Below, piece after piece: positions 34,838 through 44,313 of a stretch of DNA of 64,000 nucleotides. Below the pieces are notes generated by a model that did not search any database, was not told the origin of the DNA, and saw only the letters and a program-made list of their open reading frames with translations. Source of the stretch: Treponema zioleckii (GTDB taxonomy: Bacteria > Spirochaetota > Spirochaetia > Treponematales > Treponemataceae); the NCBI RefSeq assembly GCF_014737315.1, contig NZ_JPUF01000001.1, positions 124,001-188,000 on the forward strand, given 5' to 3'. Numbering within the stretch: position 1 is the first letter of the stretch; the number at the start of each line of letters is the position of its first letter. The translations under genes were made by a program, and so were the position numbers.

Positions 34838-35830
34838 TTATTTATTTTCTTCTTTAAGGGCTTTCACTTCTTCAACAGAAAGTCCTGTAACTTCAGAAAT
34901 CTGCTCAACGGTCATAATATCAAGCGCCAAGAGTTTCTTTGCGTTCTCAACAGCTTTCTCTTTGTCGGCAGAGGATGCTGAAACATTCTCGTCATTTTGT
35001 TTGTCAGTGCCTGAAGATGCAGGTCGGTTGATTTTTATTGGAGTCCCCTTGACTTCAGTCTCAGGTGCGCTAGATTCTACAGATGTATCGCCAATTGTAA
35101 AATCTCCCATATAAGCCAGGCAGAACTGTTTTATCGCATTTTCAGACGCAGTGTTCAAAATCTCAACGAATGCTTTTTTGTCATAGGAACCGCCAGAAAT
35201 AGTAAGGCTCTTATCTCCCAAAGCCGAATAAGTTCTGCTCACAACTTCTCGTCCACGAGAATCCATCAATTTGAATCGCAATTCAACGTATGCGTCAACA
35301 AGCCCGCTGCTTTTGTTTCCTTTCGCAAGCTTTTTATAAAAATTTGCATTAACGATGAGCAAAGATTTCGCATTAAATTCATTCATAAAAAGGCGGGCGT
35401 TCTTTGCACCAAGCGTCGTAAAATCCTTGTAGTCAGTGGCATCTTTTGTTGATATTAACGCATTGTACATGCTTTTTCGCGTATTCTGGTAAACTTCGCT
35501 TCCAACTACAGTCTTTTTGTCAACAACGGCACATCCGGCAAGTTCCGGAAGATAACGACGCAAAGAATCGTCAATAAAATCAAGTCGGTCAACGGCCGTA
35601 AGAATTTCAGGATTGTTTCCGTCCATCATTTTGTTTATGGAACTAGAAATCAAGTTCGTTCCAGCATCCTGGTCTTCTTCGCCAGTGTTCCATGTTACAA
35701 TCTGATTTCCAACAATCGTAACAATTGCCAACGGTGAGTTATCTTTTAGAGCAAGCTTTGTTGAAGCACAGCCAGTAACAAAAATTGCAGAAAAAAACAA
35801 CGCTGATAAGAGTGCAATAATTTTTTTCAT
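34838..35830 (-). CDS. lipoprotein with C-terminal Rpn-like helix tail
   Basis: 330 residues; lipoprotein signal ending FVTGCASTK. The body (TWNTGEEDQDAGTNLISSSI, KSLLIVNANFYKKLAKGN, YVELRFKLMDSRGREVV) resembles periplasmic lipoproteins with an ABC-type auxiliary or CsgG-like fold, but I do not assign a family. The last about 20 residues (TVEQISEVTGLSVEEVKALK) resemble the C-terminal tail of Rpn-family proteins, compare the window's own pseudogene (LSVEEVLELK). No downstream partner. Confidence 0.8.
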   Translation of the reverse strand: MKKIIALLSALFFSAIFVTGCASTKLALKDNSPLAIVTIVGNQIVTWNTGEEDQDAGTNLISSSINKMMDGNNPEILTAVDRLDFIDDSLRRYLPELAGCAVVDKKTVVGSEVYQNTRKSMYNALISTKDATDYKDFTTLGAKNARLFMNEFNAKSLLIVNANFYKKLAKGNKSSGLVDAYVELRFKLMDSRGREVVSRTYSALGDKSLTISGGSYDKKAFVEILNTASENAIKQFCLAYMGDFTIGDTSVESSAPETEVKGTPIKINRPASSGTDKQNDENVSASSADKEKAVENAKKLLALDIMTVEQISEVTGLSVEEVKALKEENK

Positions 35831-35921
35831 ATAAGTCCTCGGATTTTTTTATACACGAATTTTTCAACAACAACTATACCAAATAGTTACTTTTTTTAGA
35901 ATAAAGTCTCGTTGCAAAAAA

Positions 35922-36031
35922 AAAGGACTGACGCAAAGGTCAGTCCTCGAAATATATGTAAACGAGTTCCGGCTTTGCCAAGACGAACTCGGAAAAAAAA
36001 GCTCAGCCTCAAATTGAAGCTGAGCTTTTTT
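35922..36031 (-). terminator. terminators and hairpin downstream of tRNA-Cys
   Basis: On the minus strand: stem AAGCTCAGCTTCAA/TTGAGGCTGAGCTT with a long T run (complement of 35992-36031), then a hairpin CGAGTTC...GAACTCG (about 35961-35990), then AGGACTGAC/GTCAGTCCT with ten T's (complement of 35922-35946). The first is the tRNA terminator. The second terminator may end a short RNA containing the middle hairpin, or the lipoprotein promoter region may use it as insulation. Confidence 0.7.
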
Positions 36032-36103
36032 AGGCGTCTAGCAGAATCGAACTGCTGCATAACGGTTTTGCAGACCGCTCCCTTACCGCTTGGGTAAGAC
36101 GCC
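36032..36103 (-). tRNA. tRNA-Cys (GCA)
   Basis: 72 nt folding as a cloverleaf: acceptor GGCGTCT/AGACGCC, D arm CCC...GGG, anticodon stem GCGGT/ACCGT around loop CTGCAAA with anticodon GCA, and T arm AGCAG-TTCGATT-CTGCT. Discriminator is T (U73), the usual identity base for tRNA-Cys. CCA is not encoded. Confidence 0.96.
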
Positions 36104-36200
36104 GTAACGAAAAATAATATATACTAATTTTTATTTTTTGTCTAGAGTACTAGTCCATAAATTTGATATAATTTAATAAATTTTCATCGTCAGGACAAAA

Positions 36201-37907
36201 ATGAAATTATCATCAAAAATTTTTACGTTTGTTTTTTCAATCTTTTTTTCTTCAAATATATTCGCACAAACAAAAATACCGGACACAGCGACTTTTTGGA
36301 GCGATTATCCCGCGGAGGATTTGGCAAATTTTTTGGTCAACAAAATGACTGACGAAGAACTTCTCGCACAGATTTTTATGTTCGGCTGGGCCGGCAAAGA
36401 ACCAAGCGGACTTTTGAACCAATGGGTTTCCAACCGCGGACTTGGAAGCGTAAAAGTTTTCGGCTGGAACACCGACGACACAATGCAAGTTGCGCGCTCA
36501 ATTTCCTCACTGCAGAAAAAAGCTCAGCAAAGGCACTTGCAAATTCCTTTGTTCGTGGCGACGGACCAGGAAGGCGGCTGGATTCGGCACGTAAAGGGAG
36601 AAACCACCGTAACACCGGGAAACATGGCAATCGGAGCCTCGCAGCTGCCAATGGACGCATACTACAGCGCGTATTACATTTCAAAAGAAATCAAGGCGCT
36701 CGGAATCAATTTGAATTTTGCCCCGACAATCGACCTTTACACTGACCATCAGTCAACGGTAATCGGCTCACGCTCATTCGGTGAGTCCCCGGAATCCGTA
36801 AGCCTTCTTTCGGAATATTTCGTTGCCGGCTCTATTGCGGCAGGCGTAATTCCAACCGCAAAGCACTTTCCAGGTCACGGCGACACGAGCCGCGACTCGC
36901 ACATAAGCGTGCCTGTAATCAACATCGATTTGGAAACACTCGAAAACCGCGAGTTAATTCCGTTCAAAGCGTTGATTGCACAGAACGTACCGGCAATTAT
37001 GAGCGGACATTTGTGCTTTCCGCAAATCTTGCCGAACGGTGAACCAGCTTCGCTCTCAAAATTCCTTTTGACAGATTTGCTCAGAAAAAAACTCGGCTAC
37101 AAAGGTCTTATAATAACAGACGATACAATGATGAACGGAGCAACAACGTTTGCAGGCAGCCTTTCCAACACATTCAAGCTGGCAATAGAAGCCGGGAATG
37201 ACATAATTCTTTCTTCTTCAACCGCAGCTCTTAACGAACCGCTTTGGACGGTGAACCTTAATTTGATGAGCACGGATGCAGAATTCCGAAAAACAGTGCA
37301 GACTGCGGCACGACGAGTAATTCTTTACAAACTTTATTATTTTAAGAACAAAAACCCGACTCCAGCGCCGCTCTACCCGGACACTTCAAAATTGAGCGAG
37401 CTTATTCCCGACAAAGACGGTCAGAAATTCTTTCTCTCTCAGGCATGCCGCTCAATTACGGCTTACAAAAAAGGAGATTTTCCGTATCAGACGAACACGG
37501 CAGACAGGATTTTGCTTGCCGGCCCAAAACAATACCCGGAATTTTTTGATGAAGGCACAAAAAAATACGGAGCAGACTGCGGAACTTACCGCTTTAACGC
37601 GAACGAATTTGTTGATTCCGCCGATTGGGTCGGGCAGGAACTCGCTTCGCGTGCAAAAAACTACGATACAATTATAATTTGCGTTTCTGACAAATCAGCA
37701 GCAATAATCGCACGGCACTTAAAGAATTCCGGCAAAAAAGTGATTGTGCTTTCAGCACTTTCGCCCGTGCATGTTCTTGATTTTAATTGGGCGGACACAA
37801 TTCTTTTTGGTTACAGTTATTCGCCCTTTTCGTTTAAGGCCCTTTTTGCGGCCCTTTCAGGCGACTTTACGCCAGAAGGCACTGTGCCGCTCGATTTGAA
37901 AAAATAA
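36201..37907 (+). CDS. secreted glycoside hydrolase family 3, beta-N-acetylhexosaminidase-like
   Basis: 568 residues with signal peptide (FFSSNIFA|Q). The GH3 N-terminal barrel has VATDQEGGWIRHV, NFAPTIDLYTD, and the NagZ signature KHFPGHGDTSRDSH. The nucleophile region is KGLIITDDTMMNGA. A C-terminal alpha/beta domain follows (DTIIICVSDKSAAIIARHLK). The family cleaves terminal beta-GlcNAc or related sugars; the KHFPGHGDT motif with a His/Asp dyad points to N-acetylhexosaminidase. GTCAGGAC precedes the ATG. Confidence 0.88.
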   Translation: MKLSSKIFTFVFSIFFSSNIFAQTKIPDTATFWSDYPAEDLANFLVNKMTDEELLAQIFMFGWAGKEPSGLLNQWVSNRGLGSVKVFGWNTDDTMQVARSISSLQKKAQQRHLQIPLFVATDQEGGWIRHVKGETTVTPGNMAIGASQLPMDAYYSAYYISKEIKALGINLNFAPTIDLYTDHQSTVIGSRSFGESPESVSLLSEYFVAGSIAAGVIPTAKHFPGHGDTSRDSHISVPVINIDLETLENRELIPFKALIAQNVPAIMSGHLCFPQILPNGEPASLSKFLLTDLLRKKLGYKGLIITDDTMMNGATTFAGSLSNTFKLAIEAGNDIILSSSTAALNEPLWTVNLNLMSTDAEFRKTVQTAARRVILYKLYYFKNKNPTPAPLYPDTSKLSELIPDKDGQKFFLSQACRSITAYKKGDFPYQTNTADRILLAGPKQYPEFFDEGTKKYGADCGTYRFNANEFVDSADWVGQELASRAKNYDTIIICVSDKSAAIIARHLKNSGKKVIVLSALSPVHVLDFNWADTILFGYSYSPFSFKALFAALSGDFTPEGTVPLDLKK

Positions 37908-37984
37908 CAGCTACACAAAAGAGTTCGGAATGACAGATTGCAAATTTTGACGCAGATAAACACAGATATTGAAAATAGTTCAGA

Positions 37985-38120
37985 ATGACGGGGGAAGTCG
38001 CTTTGGAATGACCATTCTTGTCACCTCGAGCGTAGTCGAGAGGTCTAAACGCAATAGATTTCTCCACTCCTCTATTCTCCGGGAACAGCAGATGTCTCGA
38101 CTTCACACAACATGACAGCG
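37985..38120. repeat. palindrome cluster between GH3 and DTW genes
   Basis: Contains ACCTCGAGCGTAGTCGAGAGGT (38024-38045) and a pair of ATGTCTCGACTTC.../CATGAC pieces, members of the same families as at 10.9 and 20.8-21.1 kb. No gene in the 280-bp gap. Confidence 0.6.
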
Positions 38121-38184
38121 TGTGACGCTCAGAATGACCGGAGCTTCGCTCCTTCATTTTGCCTTTAAACTCAAAATCGACCTT

Positions 38185-38874
38185 TTATTCATCAAGGAAT
38201 TTCGGGATTTCTTTTTTTGTTGTGTATTTGCTGTCAGTTGCGTGGGAATTCGGAAGTTTTCCGTCGATTCTGTCATTTTCCATTTGGAGCTGCAATTTTA
38301 TCATCGCCTTAAAAGCAGTCATCAAACACTCAGGATTAATGGCTTTGTCAACAATCTCGACTTCCTGCAATTCTTTTATCAAATAGTAACAAGATTCAAT
38401 CGTTGAGATATATTCAGGCTGAGGCTCACGCTTGAACGTAAAAATCGACTCATATTTTCCGTAAAATGAAATTTTTGGAAGCGACATTATATTCGTGCTC
38501 AGACGAATCATCTTTTTTGAACAGAACCACGTTGAATCAATTATGAACACAAGAAGTTTTTTATTGCCGATTTCGGCTTTCAAGCCTTCTTTCTTTGCAT
38601 TCCAGGCATCATCGCCAGGATACATAAGAACCGGAAAATACTGAGGGTCGGCCAAAAGCTGGCAAACACGCTTGTTCTGCGTAAAGTCAATTCCAACAAT
38701 GATTTCTGAATTCAAAATTCCCACGTGAGCCATTCGTCCTGTTCCGGTGCGTTGATGCTTGGCTTCCTTAGGGTGCATTAAAAGTACGAATTTTACGCCC
38801 GGATCAAAAGGCTGCATGTATTTGCAAAAACACATATTAACGGGTCTTAAACAGTTATAACAAATTTCGCGCAT
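38185..38874 (-). CDS. tRNA-uridine aminocarboxypropyltransferase-like DTW-domain protein
   Basis: 229 residues from ATG 38874. Cysteines near the N-terminus (CYNCLRPVNMCFC) are followed by a DTW-like motif in IIDSTWFCSKKM and by FVLLMHPKEAKHQ, the layout of TapT/DTWD enzymes that add an acp group to tRNA uridine. STW replaces DTW, common in the family. The -10 TATAAT (complement of 38882-38887) ends 7 nt before the ATG with no Shine-Dalgarno, so the mRNA should be leaderless. Confidence 0.82.
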   Translation of the reverse strand: MREICYNCLRPVNMCFCKYMQPFDPGVKFVLLMHPKEAKHQRTGTGRMAHVGILNSEIIVGIDFTQNKRVCQLLADPQYFPVLMYPGDDAWNAKKEGLKAEIGNKKLLVFIIDSTWFCSKKMIRLSTNIMSLPKISFYGKYESIFTFKREPQPEYISTIESCYYLIKELQEVEIVDKAINPECLMTAFKAMIKLQLQMENDRIDGKLPNSHATDSKYTTKKEIPKFLDE

Positions 38875-38881
38875 GAATGGG

Positions 38882-38921
38882 ATTATATAAAAAAATGGCT
38901 TGCCCCGTAAAGGCAAGCCAC
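38882..38921 (-). terminator. pectate lyase terminator fused to the next promoter
   Basis: TGGCTTGCC and GGCAAGCCA form the stem followed by seven T's. The T run continues into TATAAT, the -10 of the DTW-domain gene. Stop of one transcript and start of the next therefore share the same bases. Confidence 0.7.
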
Positions 38922-38927
38922 TAAATT

Positions 38928-41900
38928 TTATTTTGCGTCAATATTTACATTGTTGTAATTTACGCCAGCTTCACCAGGAGCAGAAGCTGTTTTCTTGAAC
39001 AAATCTCCAAGCAAGAATTCACCTTTTTCATTTCGAGGAATTCTGTTGAACGTTCCGTCCGCGTTGTAGCCGTTTGCATATTTGCTCACATCAATGCTTA
39101 CAAATGCAGATTTTTCGTCAACCGCTTTTCCGCTCTTGTTCAAAGTCTTTGCGCCGGTAAAGAAGTAGTTGTCGTCAGAAATAAGCTCCGGACAGAATTC
39201 ACGAACTTCTTTTAGGTCATCGCCAGCACCGTTTGCAAATGAAATTGCACCTTTTACTTTGAACGTGCGAGGATAGCTTTCAGCCTTGCCTTTTCCATAC
39301 AAAGTGATTCCGTACTGACCGTTAAACGCAGAAATCACGTTCTCAAGCTGCAAACCAGGGTTTGAGTTACAAGTGATTCCGTTAACTCCGTTGCCCCAAG
39401 AAATTGAGTTTTTCAAGAGGTGCGGGACATTGATTCCGTCACCGCCGAGTTTAAATCCGTTTCCGTCGCCTTTTCCGCTTCCGTCAAGCTTGGTTCCGTT
39501 TGCGTAAGTAACGCAGTTTTCAAGAAGAACCGCACCAATCGGGCCAGTCTCAACTTTTGCGTACAAATCCCAGCCATCATCAACGTTGTGGTGCGAAACA
39601 CAGTTTCTGAACACGTTATTGTTGCCAGAAGTCAACTTAGAAGCAAAACCATCGGCGTTGTTCTGAGCAGGGTCTGCATTTCCGAAAGACTCACAACCGT
39701 AAATCAAGTTGTCGTGAGGCCACTTCTCAAACGGCTCAGATGAGCGTCCAGAAATCTGGATTCCCGTGTCTCCGTTAAGATAAGTGTCAACCATGCGGAT
39801 TCTATTGTAATTTCCGGCAACCTGAAGAGCCTTGCAGTTTTCCGGCGATTTTGTAATGTCAATATTTTCAAAATCCCAGTAGCTTCCGTAAAGATTGATT
39901 GCAGAAACCGTTGCCGAAGATGAACTAAAATCAATTACGACACGCTTTCCAGGTTCAGCTTTAAGAGACTTTCGTTTCTTTGCAGTTCCGTCATTTCCGC
40001 GTTCAATAGTGATTCCCTTTGTTGGATAATATCGGCCTTCCAGCATGATAATCGGCTGACCAGGCTTACAATAAAGCAATGCAGATTCCAAATCCCACGG
40101 ATCATCACGAGTTCCCTTTCCGAAAATATTACCGTTTGGAGAAACGTAAATTTCTTTATTTTTGCAAGAAAGAACTGTGATTGAATGTGTGTAAGTTACA
40201 GCCTTATAATTTTTCTCGTAAATTCCAAGTTCGCGATTGTACTGAGCGATTACAGATTTTGGCTCAGGCCGCCAATTTTCATCGGGCTTGAACGTAACGA
40301 GCAAGTCTGTAAATCCAGGCGCCTCAATTTTGAGAGTCTTTTTGTAATCCTGCTCCGCAACAACCTTGTCGCCTTTTACAAGCACTTTTCCGTTAGAATC
40401 TTTAATAGAAATCACACCATTTGCATTGGCATGGAATACGAACGGATATTTTTTCTCGTACCAGCTAACAGGACAATCAATCAAAGTTGCAAGAGGAACG
40501 AGTTCCGGAGGTTCTTCCACTGCAGGCGGGTCTTTTTTAGGGTCTGTCACCTTAAAATCAATGTCGCTAAAAGTCGCATTTACACCACGGGCAACTGCCA
40601 AACCAACGTAAACGTGTTCCTTGTCGAGCTGAACGAGTTTTTGATTCTCGTTGTCGTACATTATGAATTCTTCAACAGAATCTTCAGAAGCAACGGCACG
40701 TTTGTAAATCGCATGGTAGCCAGTATTGTCTTTTTTGAGCGTAATGCGGTAAACGTCGCCAGATTTAATTGCGTCAGAAGCCTGGTCGTAGCTGAATGCA
40801 TTCGAAACGCTCTTTCCGAGTGTTGAAATCCCCGAATCGCCCATTTTTACAACTTCGTCCGTCAGCCCAGAAACAAAACGTGCTCCAAGACCGTTTTTAA
40901 TTTCTTTTTTTACGCCGTTAACGTGAGTCGTGTATTTTCGAGAAATGATTCCGGCACTGTTCGTGTAGGCAACGACCATCGGTTCATTGTCGATTCCGAG
41001 CTTGTCCATTGCGATAAGGCCAAAGCCTTCCTGACCGTCTGGAAGAGGATTCTGGTAGTCAACCGTTACGGTAGCCGTAAGTTCCCAGTTCTCTTTTTTA
41101 GGGTCAATCGTAGTGTAATAGAAAGAAAGTCCGTCAAAAAATGATTCAAACTTTCCGCCCTTCTCCACTATCGCGCCAGTTTTTTCGTCAACGATACAAG
41201 AATAAAGCTTAACTTTTAAATTATCAGAATCCAAAAGTTCCATGCGGTTTCGGGTATCTTTTGTTGATGTTCCGAACTGCGTGAACGTCCAAATTCTCTC
41301 GGCAGCTTCGCGGGAAGTTTTTTTGATTTCTTTTGAAACTGACTTCTGCTCACCGCGGATTGCAGTAACCTTAAAAGTCGAAAGAGTGCCTACCGGCAAT
41401 TTTACATTCGCATTAAGATTTTTTGACTGAGGAAGGTCAATGTTTTTGCCGCTGGCATCTGTGTACGAAAGAACATAGCCCTCAGCCTCTGGAACAGCAG
41501 TCCAGCTAACGAACAAGTTTCCGCTTCCAGTATTCCGAACGGAAACAGCGCTCTTGTCGAGCGGAAGCGTATAATTGAATTCAAATGGTTCCGAAGCGTG
41601 CTTTTCAGATTCCTTGTTTCGCTCCGCATAAACCACAAAAGTGTATTTTCCAGATTTTTCAACTTCAAAAGTAACTTTTTTCTGAGCCTTGCGGGTTTTT
41701 CCGAACGAAGCATTTCCAGAAGCACCGTTGTCGCCCTTCATGCTTACAAAACCTTTGTCCGAACCAGAATTGTCTCTTGGGGTATCGGCCTCAAAATCAA
41801 CCACAATAACTTTTCCGTCATTCGGGTCAACAGAAACGTTCGTTATAGTTGGATTCGGAACTTCGTTCCACGGCTTACGAGAGTCCTGCGCAGTTGCAAG

Positions 41901-41960
41901 CGAAATTGTACCGAACGCAAGAAGTCCCAAAGCCATTTTTATGAATGAACTTTTCACCAT
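38928..41960 (-). CDS. secreted pectate lyase, polysaccharide lyase family 9-like
   Basis: 1010 residues from ATG 41960 (AGGAG upstream); signal peptide ISLATA|Q. The N-terminal half has fibronectin-III/beta-sandwich regions (NTGSGNLFVSWTAVPEAEGY). The catalytic parallel beta-helix starts EIYVSPNGNIFGKGTRDDPW and carries the PL9 pattern NADGFASKLTSGNNNVFRNC then HHNVDDGWDLYAK. PL9 enzymes cut polygalacturonate by beta-elimination with Ca2+ and a lysine base. A DUF-type carbohydrate-binding region lies in the middle (KNGLGARFVSGL). It is downstream of the small secreted protein at 42077-42586, with a hairpin between. Confidence 0.88.
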   Translation of the reverse strand: MVKSSFIKMALGLLAFGTISLATAQDSRKPWNEVPNPTITNVSVDPNDGKVIVVDFEADTPRDNSGSDKGFVSMKGDNGASGNASFGKTRKAQKKVTFEVEKSGKYTFVVYAERNKESEKHASEPFEFNYTLPLDKSAVSVRNTGSGNLFVSWTAVPEAEGYVLSYTDASGKNIDLPQSKNLNANVKLPVGTLSTFKVTAIRGEQKSVSKEIKKTSREAAERIWTFTQFGTSTKDTRNRMELLDSDNLKVKLYSCIVDEKTGAIVEKGGKFESFFDGLSFYYTTIDPKKENWELTATVTVDYQNPLPDGQEGFGLIAMDKLGIDNEPMVVAYTNSAGIISRKYTTHVNGVKKEIKNGLGARFVSGLTDEVVKMGDSGISTLGKSVSNAFSYDQASDAIKSGDVYRITLKKDNTGYHAIYKRAVASEDSVEEFIMYDNENQKLVQLDKEHVYVGLAVARGVNATFSDIDFKVTDPKKDPPAVEEPPELVPLATLIDCPVSWYEKKYPFVFHANANGVISIKDSNGKVLVKGDKVVAEQDYKKTLKIEAPGFTDLLVTFKPDENWRPEPKSVIAQYNRELGIYEKNYKAVTYTHSITVLSCKNKEIYVSPNGNIFGKGTRDDPWDLESALLYCKPGQPIIMLEGRYYPTKGITIERGNDGTAKKRKSLKAEPGKRVVIDFSSSSATVSAINLYGSYWDFENIDITKSPENCKALQVAGNYNRIRMVDTYLNGDTGIQISGRSSEPFEKWPHDNLIYGCESFGNADPAQNNADGFASKLTSGNNNVFRNCVSHHNVDDGWDLYAKVETGPIGAVLLENCVTYANGTKLDGSGKGDGNGFKLGGDGINVPHLLKNSISWGNGVNGITCNSNPGLQLENVISAFNGQYGITLYGKGKAESYPRTFKVKGAISFANGAGDDLKEVREFCPELISDDNYFFTGAKTLNKSGKAVDEKSAFVSIDVSKYANGYNADGTFNRIPRNEKGEFLLGDLFKKTASAPGEAGVNYNNVNIDAK

Positions 41961-42013
41961 AAAAATTCTCCTGACTTTATATAAAATTTTTAATATGCCC
42001 TTTATACGCAAAA

Positions 42014-42040
42014 GGACTGTCCAAAATCTTTAGACAGTCC
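42014..42040 (-). terminator. intercistronic hairpin before pectate lyase
   Basis: GGACTGTC and GACAGTCC form an 8-bp stem around an 11-base loop, followed on the minus strand by CTTTTGCG. It may attenuate read-through from 42077-42586 into the lyase gene. Confidence 0.5.
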
Positions 42041-42076
42041 GTTAAATTTGCGATTCTATTTTAGAGTCACCATAAA

Positions 42077-42586
42077 CTATTTTACGATGATTGAATAAAC
42101 GTAGATTCCAGATTTTTTTGATGTAACGTAGTATGTTCCGTCAGCTGGAGCAGTAAACTCGCCAACAGAAATCTTGTCGCCGTAAATTCCAGCCTCTGAA
42201 GTTCCTACTTCTGAACCATCAGCAGCAAGGAGAGCTACAAGACGAGCATCGGTCTTTGATGTTGATTTTGAATAAACCGTGATTTTCTGACCAGCTTTTA
42301 CATTGAAGCTGATTGAGCGGTAGTCAACTTTTCCGGCACCGCCAATCTTGATTCGTTTTGTAAAAACTTCACCGTTAACTTCGTTCGGACAGTCAGAAGA
42401 CTGCTTGCTAATTTCCATATTTTTCTCTGGCGTTGCAAGAATTACGAATCCATCCTCGCATTCAAGGTTGGATGTCAAAGTCTGGCTCTCCAAGTCGTTT
42501 GCGTTGATATAAGTTTCTGCAAAGGCAAAAGTCCCCATAGCGAATGCAGCAAACATAGCAGTAAGAGTTGCGATAATCTTTTTCAT
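42077..42586 (-). CDS. small secreted beta-sandwich protein, carbohydrate-binding-like
   Basis: 169 residues with signal peptide GTFAFA|E. The mature part (RSISFNVKAGQKITVYSKST, DGTYYVTSKKSGIYVYSIIV) resembles the beta-sandwich modules often fused to pectate lyases. Encoded 117 nt upstream of the lyase on the same strand, it could be a detached binding module for the enzyme. No enzymatic motif. GGGGGA precedes the ATG. Confidence 0.75.
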   Translation of the reverse strand: MKKIIATLTAMFAAFAMGTFAFAETYINANDLESQTLTSNLECEDGFVILATPEKNMEISKQSSDCPNEVNGEVFTKRIKIGGAGKVDYRSISFNVKAGQKITVYSKSTSKTDARLVALLAADGSEVGTSEAGIYGDKISVGEFTAPADGTYYVTSKKSGIYVYSIIVK

Positions 42587-42675
42587 AAAAATCCCCCATT
42601 CAGTTCTTTAGACTGACGACCCAAAAAGCCGTCTAACGTTCTTAATTAGAACTTTTTTTTCTTAAAAAGATTACA

Positions 42676-42710
42676 AAAAAGTTGGCTTTTACCCAAAAAA
42701 GCCAACTTTA
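42676..42710 (-). terminator. thioredoxin terminator
   Basis: AAAGTTGGCTTTT and AAAAGCCAACTTT form a stem with a short ACCCAA loop, flanked by A's and T's, between thioredoxin and the next gene. Confidence 0.7.
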
Positions 42711-42773
42711 TATTGTGAGAATAATATATCATGTTGCAAAATTAAAAATCATTTATAAATTTTCACAATAACG

Positions 42774-43088
42774 TTATTGCAATGCAAATTGCGTAAGCGC
42801 GTCTTTAGGCTGTCCGCCAACGGTCTGAGCAACAACTTCGCCGTTTTTGAACAGGATAAAACAAGGAATGCTCATAATTCCGTATTTTTGTGCCAGCTCG
42901 CCATTATCATCAACATTGCATTTTCCGACCTTGATTTTTCCGGCTTGCTCTTCAGCAATTTCGGCAACAACAGGTCCCATCATTTTGCAAGGTCCACACC
43001 ATTCAGCCCAGAAATCTACGAGAACTGGTACATCAGATTTTGCAACTTCGCTTTCGAAGTTTTCATTTGTAATTACGATTTCTGCCAT
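42774..43088 (-). CDS. trxA: thioredoxin
   Basis: 104 residues with the active site [10 protein letters not shown] and the cis-proline region [13 protein letters not shown]. It reduces disulfides in the cytoplasm. ATG 43088 is preferred to a TTG six bases upstream because AGGAG then has a normal spacing. An extra cysteine sits beside the cis-proline position. Confidence 0.95.
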   Translation of the reverse strand: MAEIVITNENFESEVAKSDVPVLVDFWAEWCGPCKMMGPVVAEIAEEQAGKIKVGKCNVDDNGELAQKYGIMSIPCFILFKNGEVVAQTVGGQPKDALTQFALQ

Positions 43089-43209
43089 ATGCAAATCTCC
43101 TGAGTTCTTTTTTTCCTGCTAAAAAGCAAGTTTTCTTATGTCAAAAATATACTATTAAAAAAATCAAAAGACAAATTTTATCTGACATTATCAAAATTAA
43201 AGAAAAATG

Positions 43210-43226
43210 GGTATATTATTAATACC
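43210..43226. promoter_or_regulatory. inverted repeat over the importer -10 box
   Basis: GGTATATTATTAATACC has 5-bp arms and contains a TATATT -10 candidate, about 55 nt before the ferric-type binding protein gene. A repressor bound here would block transcription; the regulator is unknown. Confidence 0.4.
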
Positions 43227-43280
43227 AGATTTTTTGTATTTTATCCTCAACAAAAAAAATCACTCAAAAGGAGTTTCAAA

Positions 43281-44313
43281 ATGAAAAAATACAGAAAAGT
43301 TAAAAAAAGTTCTATGCATTTCAGCGGCACTTTTATTCTCAGCTTTCTTCGTAACAGGATGCAACAAAAGCAATTCACAGGCAAACAAGCAAGAACTCCA
43401 CATTTATTCGATAATCCATGAAGAAGAGACAGAAGCTCTCATAAAATTGTTTACAGAAAAAACAGGAATTCCTGCAAGTTTTTTGCGGGCTTCAACAGGT
43501 GAACTTGTGAACCGAGTCATAAACGAAAAAGACAATCCGCAGGCAGACATTCTTCTGGGAGGCGCGACCAGCTACCACATGCAGGCTGCAAAAGAAGGCG
43601 CGCTCGAAAGCTATTCTTCGGAAGTCGCAAAAGACCTTCCTGATTTTGCGAAGGCAAAAGACGGAACATGGACAGCCTTCTGCTATCTGACTCTCGGAAT
43701 CGGCGTGAACAAAACAAGATTCGCCCAAAAATTCCCGGAACTCTCTTTTCCTAGAACATGGGACGAATTGCTGAATCCTGCCTTCGACGGCGAAATCGTC
43801 CTTACAAATCCTGTCGCTTCAAGCACCGCTTATCTTTTTGTGCAGAACCAGCTCCAGAGACTCGGAGAAGAAGCCGGCTGGGAATATCTTTTGAATCTTT
43901 CAAAACTCGTAGGCCAGTTCCCGGATTCAGGAAGCGCGCCGGCAAAACTTTTGGGAACAGCTGAATACGCGATTGCGGTTTCGTACCTTCATTCCCTTGC
44001 CAAATATGCCTCAGACGGATTTGACGTGCTTGCAATCGCTCCGCCACAGACAGTTGCCGAGGTTGATTGCATTTCGATTATGAAGAATTCCAAGAATCTT
44101 GATGCCGCAAAAGCATTCGTTGATTTTATGCTTTCAAAAGAGGCTCAGGAACTTATGAGTTCAATGGACTTTACGGTTCCGGTAAATCCAGCAGCAAAGG
44201 GGGCGGAAGGTTCTATCTCCGTACAGGAACTCGACTTAATCAACTACGACAAAGAAAAGGCAAGCAACGAAAAAGCGGCTGTTCTTGAAAAATGGACGCA
44301 AAACGTAAAATAA
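43281..44313 (+). CDS. ferric-type ABC transporter substrate-binding lipoprotein (frameshift in signal peptide)
   Basis: The expected start ATG 43281 follows AAGGAG but its frame stops at 43429. The protein continues in the next frame as KKVLCISAALLFSAFFVTGC, a perfect lipoprotein signal. One extra base in the A-rich 43281-43312 stretch explains the shift. The mature part is a Fbp/AfuA-type binding protein: IYSIIHEEETEALIKLFTEK, ADILLGGATSYHMQAAKEGA, NPAFDGEIVLTNP, AKAFVDFMLSKEAQELM. It binds ferric iron or a similar ligand. Either a sequencing error or a silenced gene. Confidence 0.75.

Noticed and set aside
40185-40826. 213-residue plus-strand ORF opposite the pectate lyase
   Set aside because: It lies wholly inside a well-supported lyase gene and has no domain, signal or ribosome binding site.
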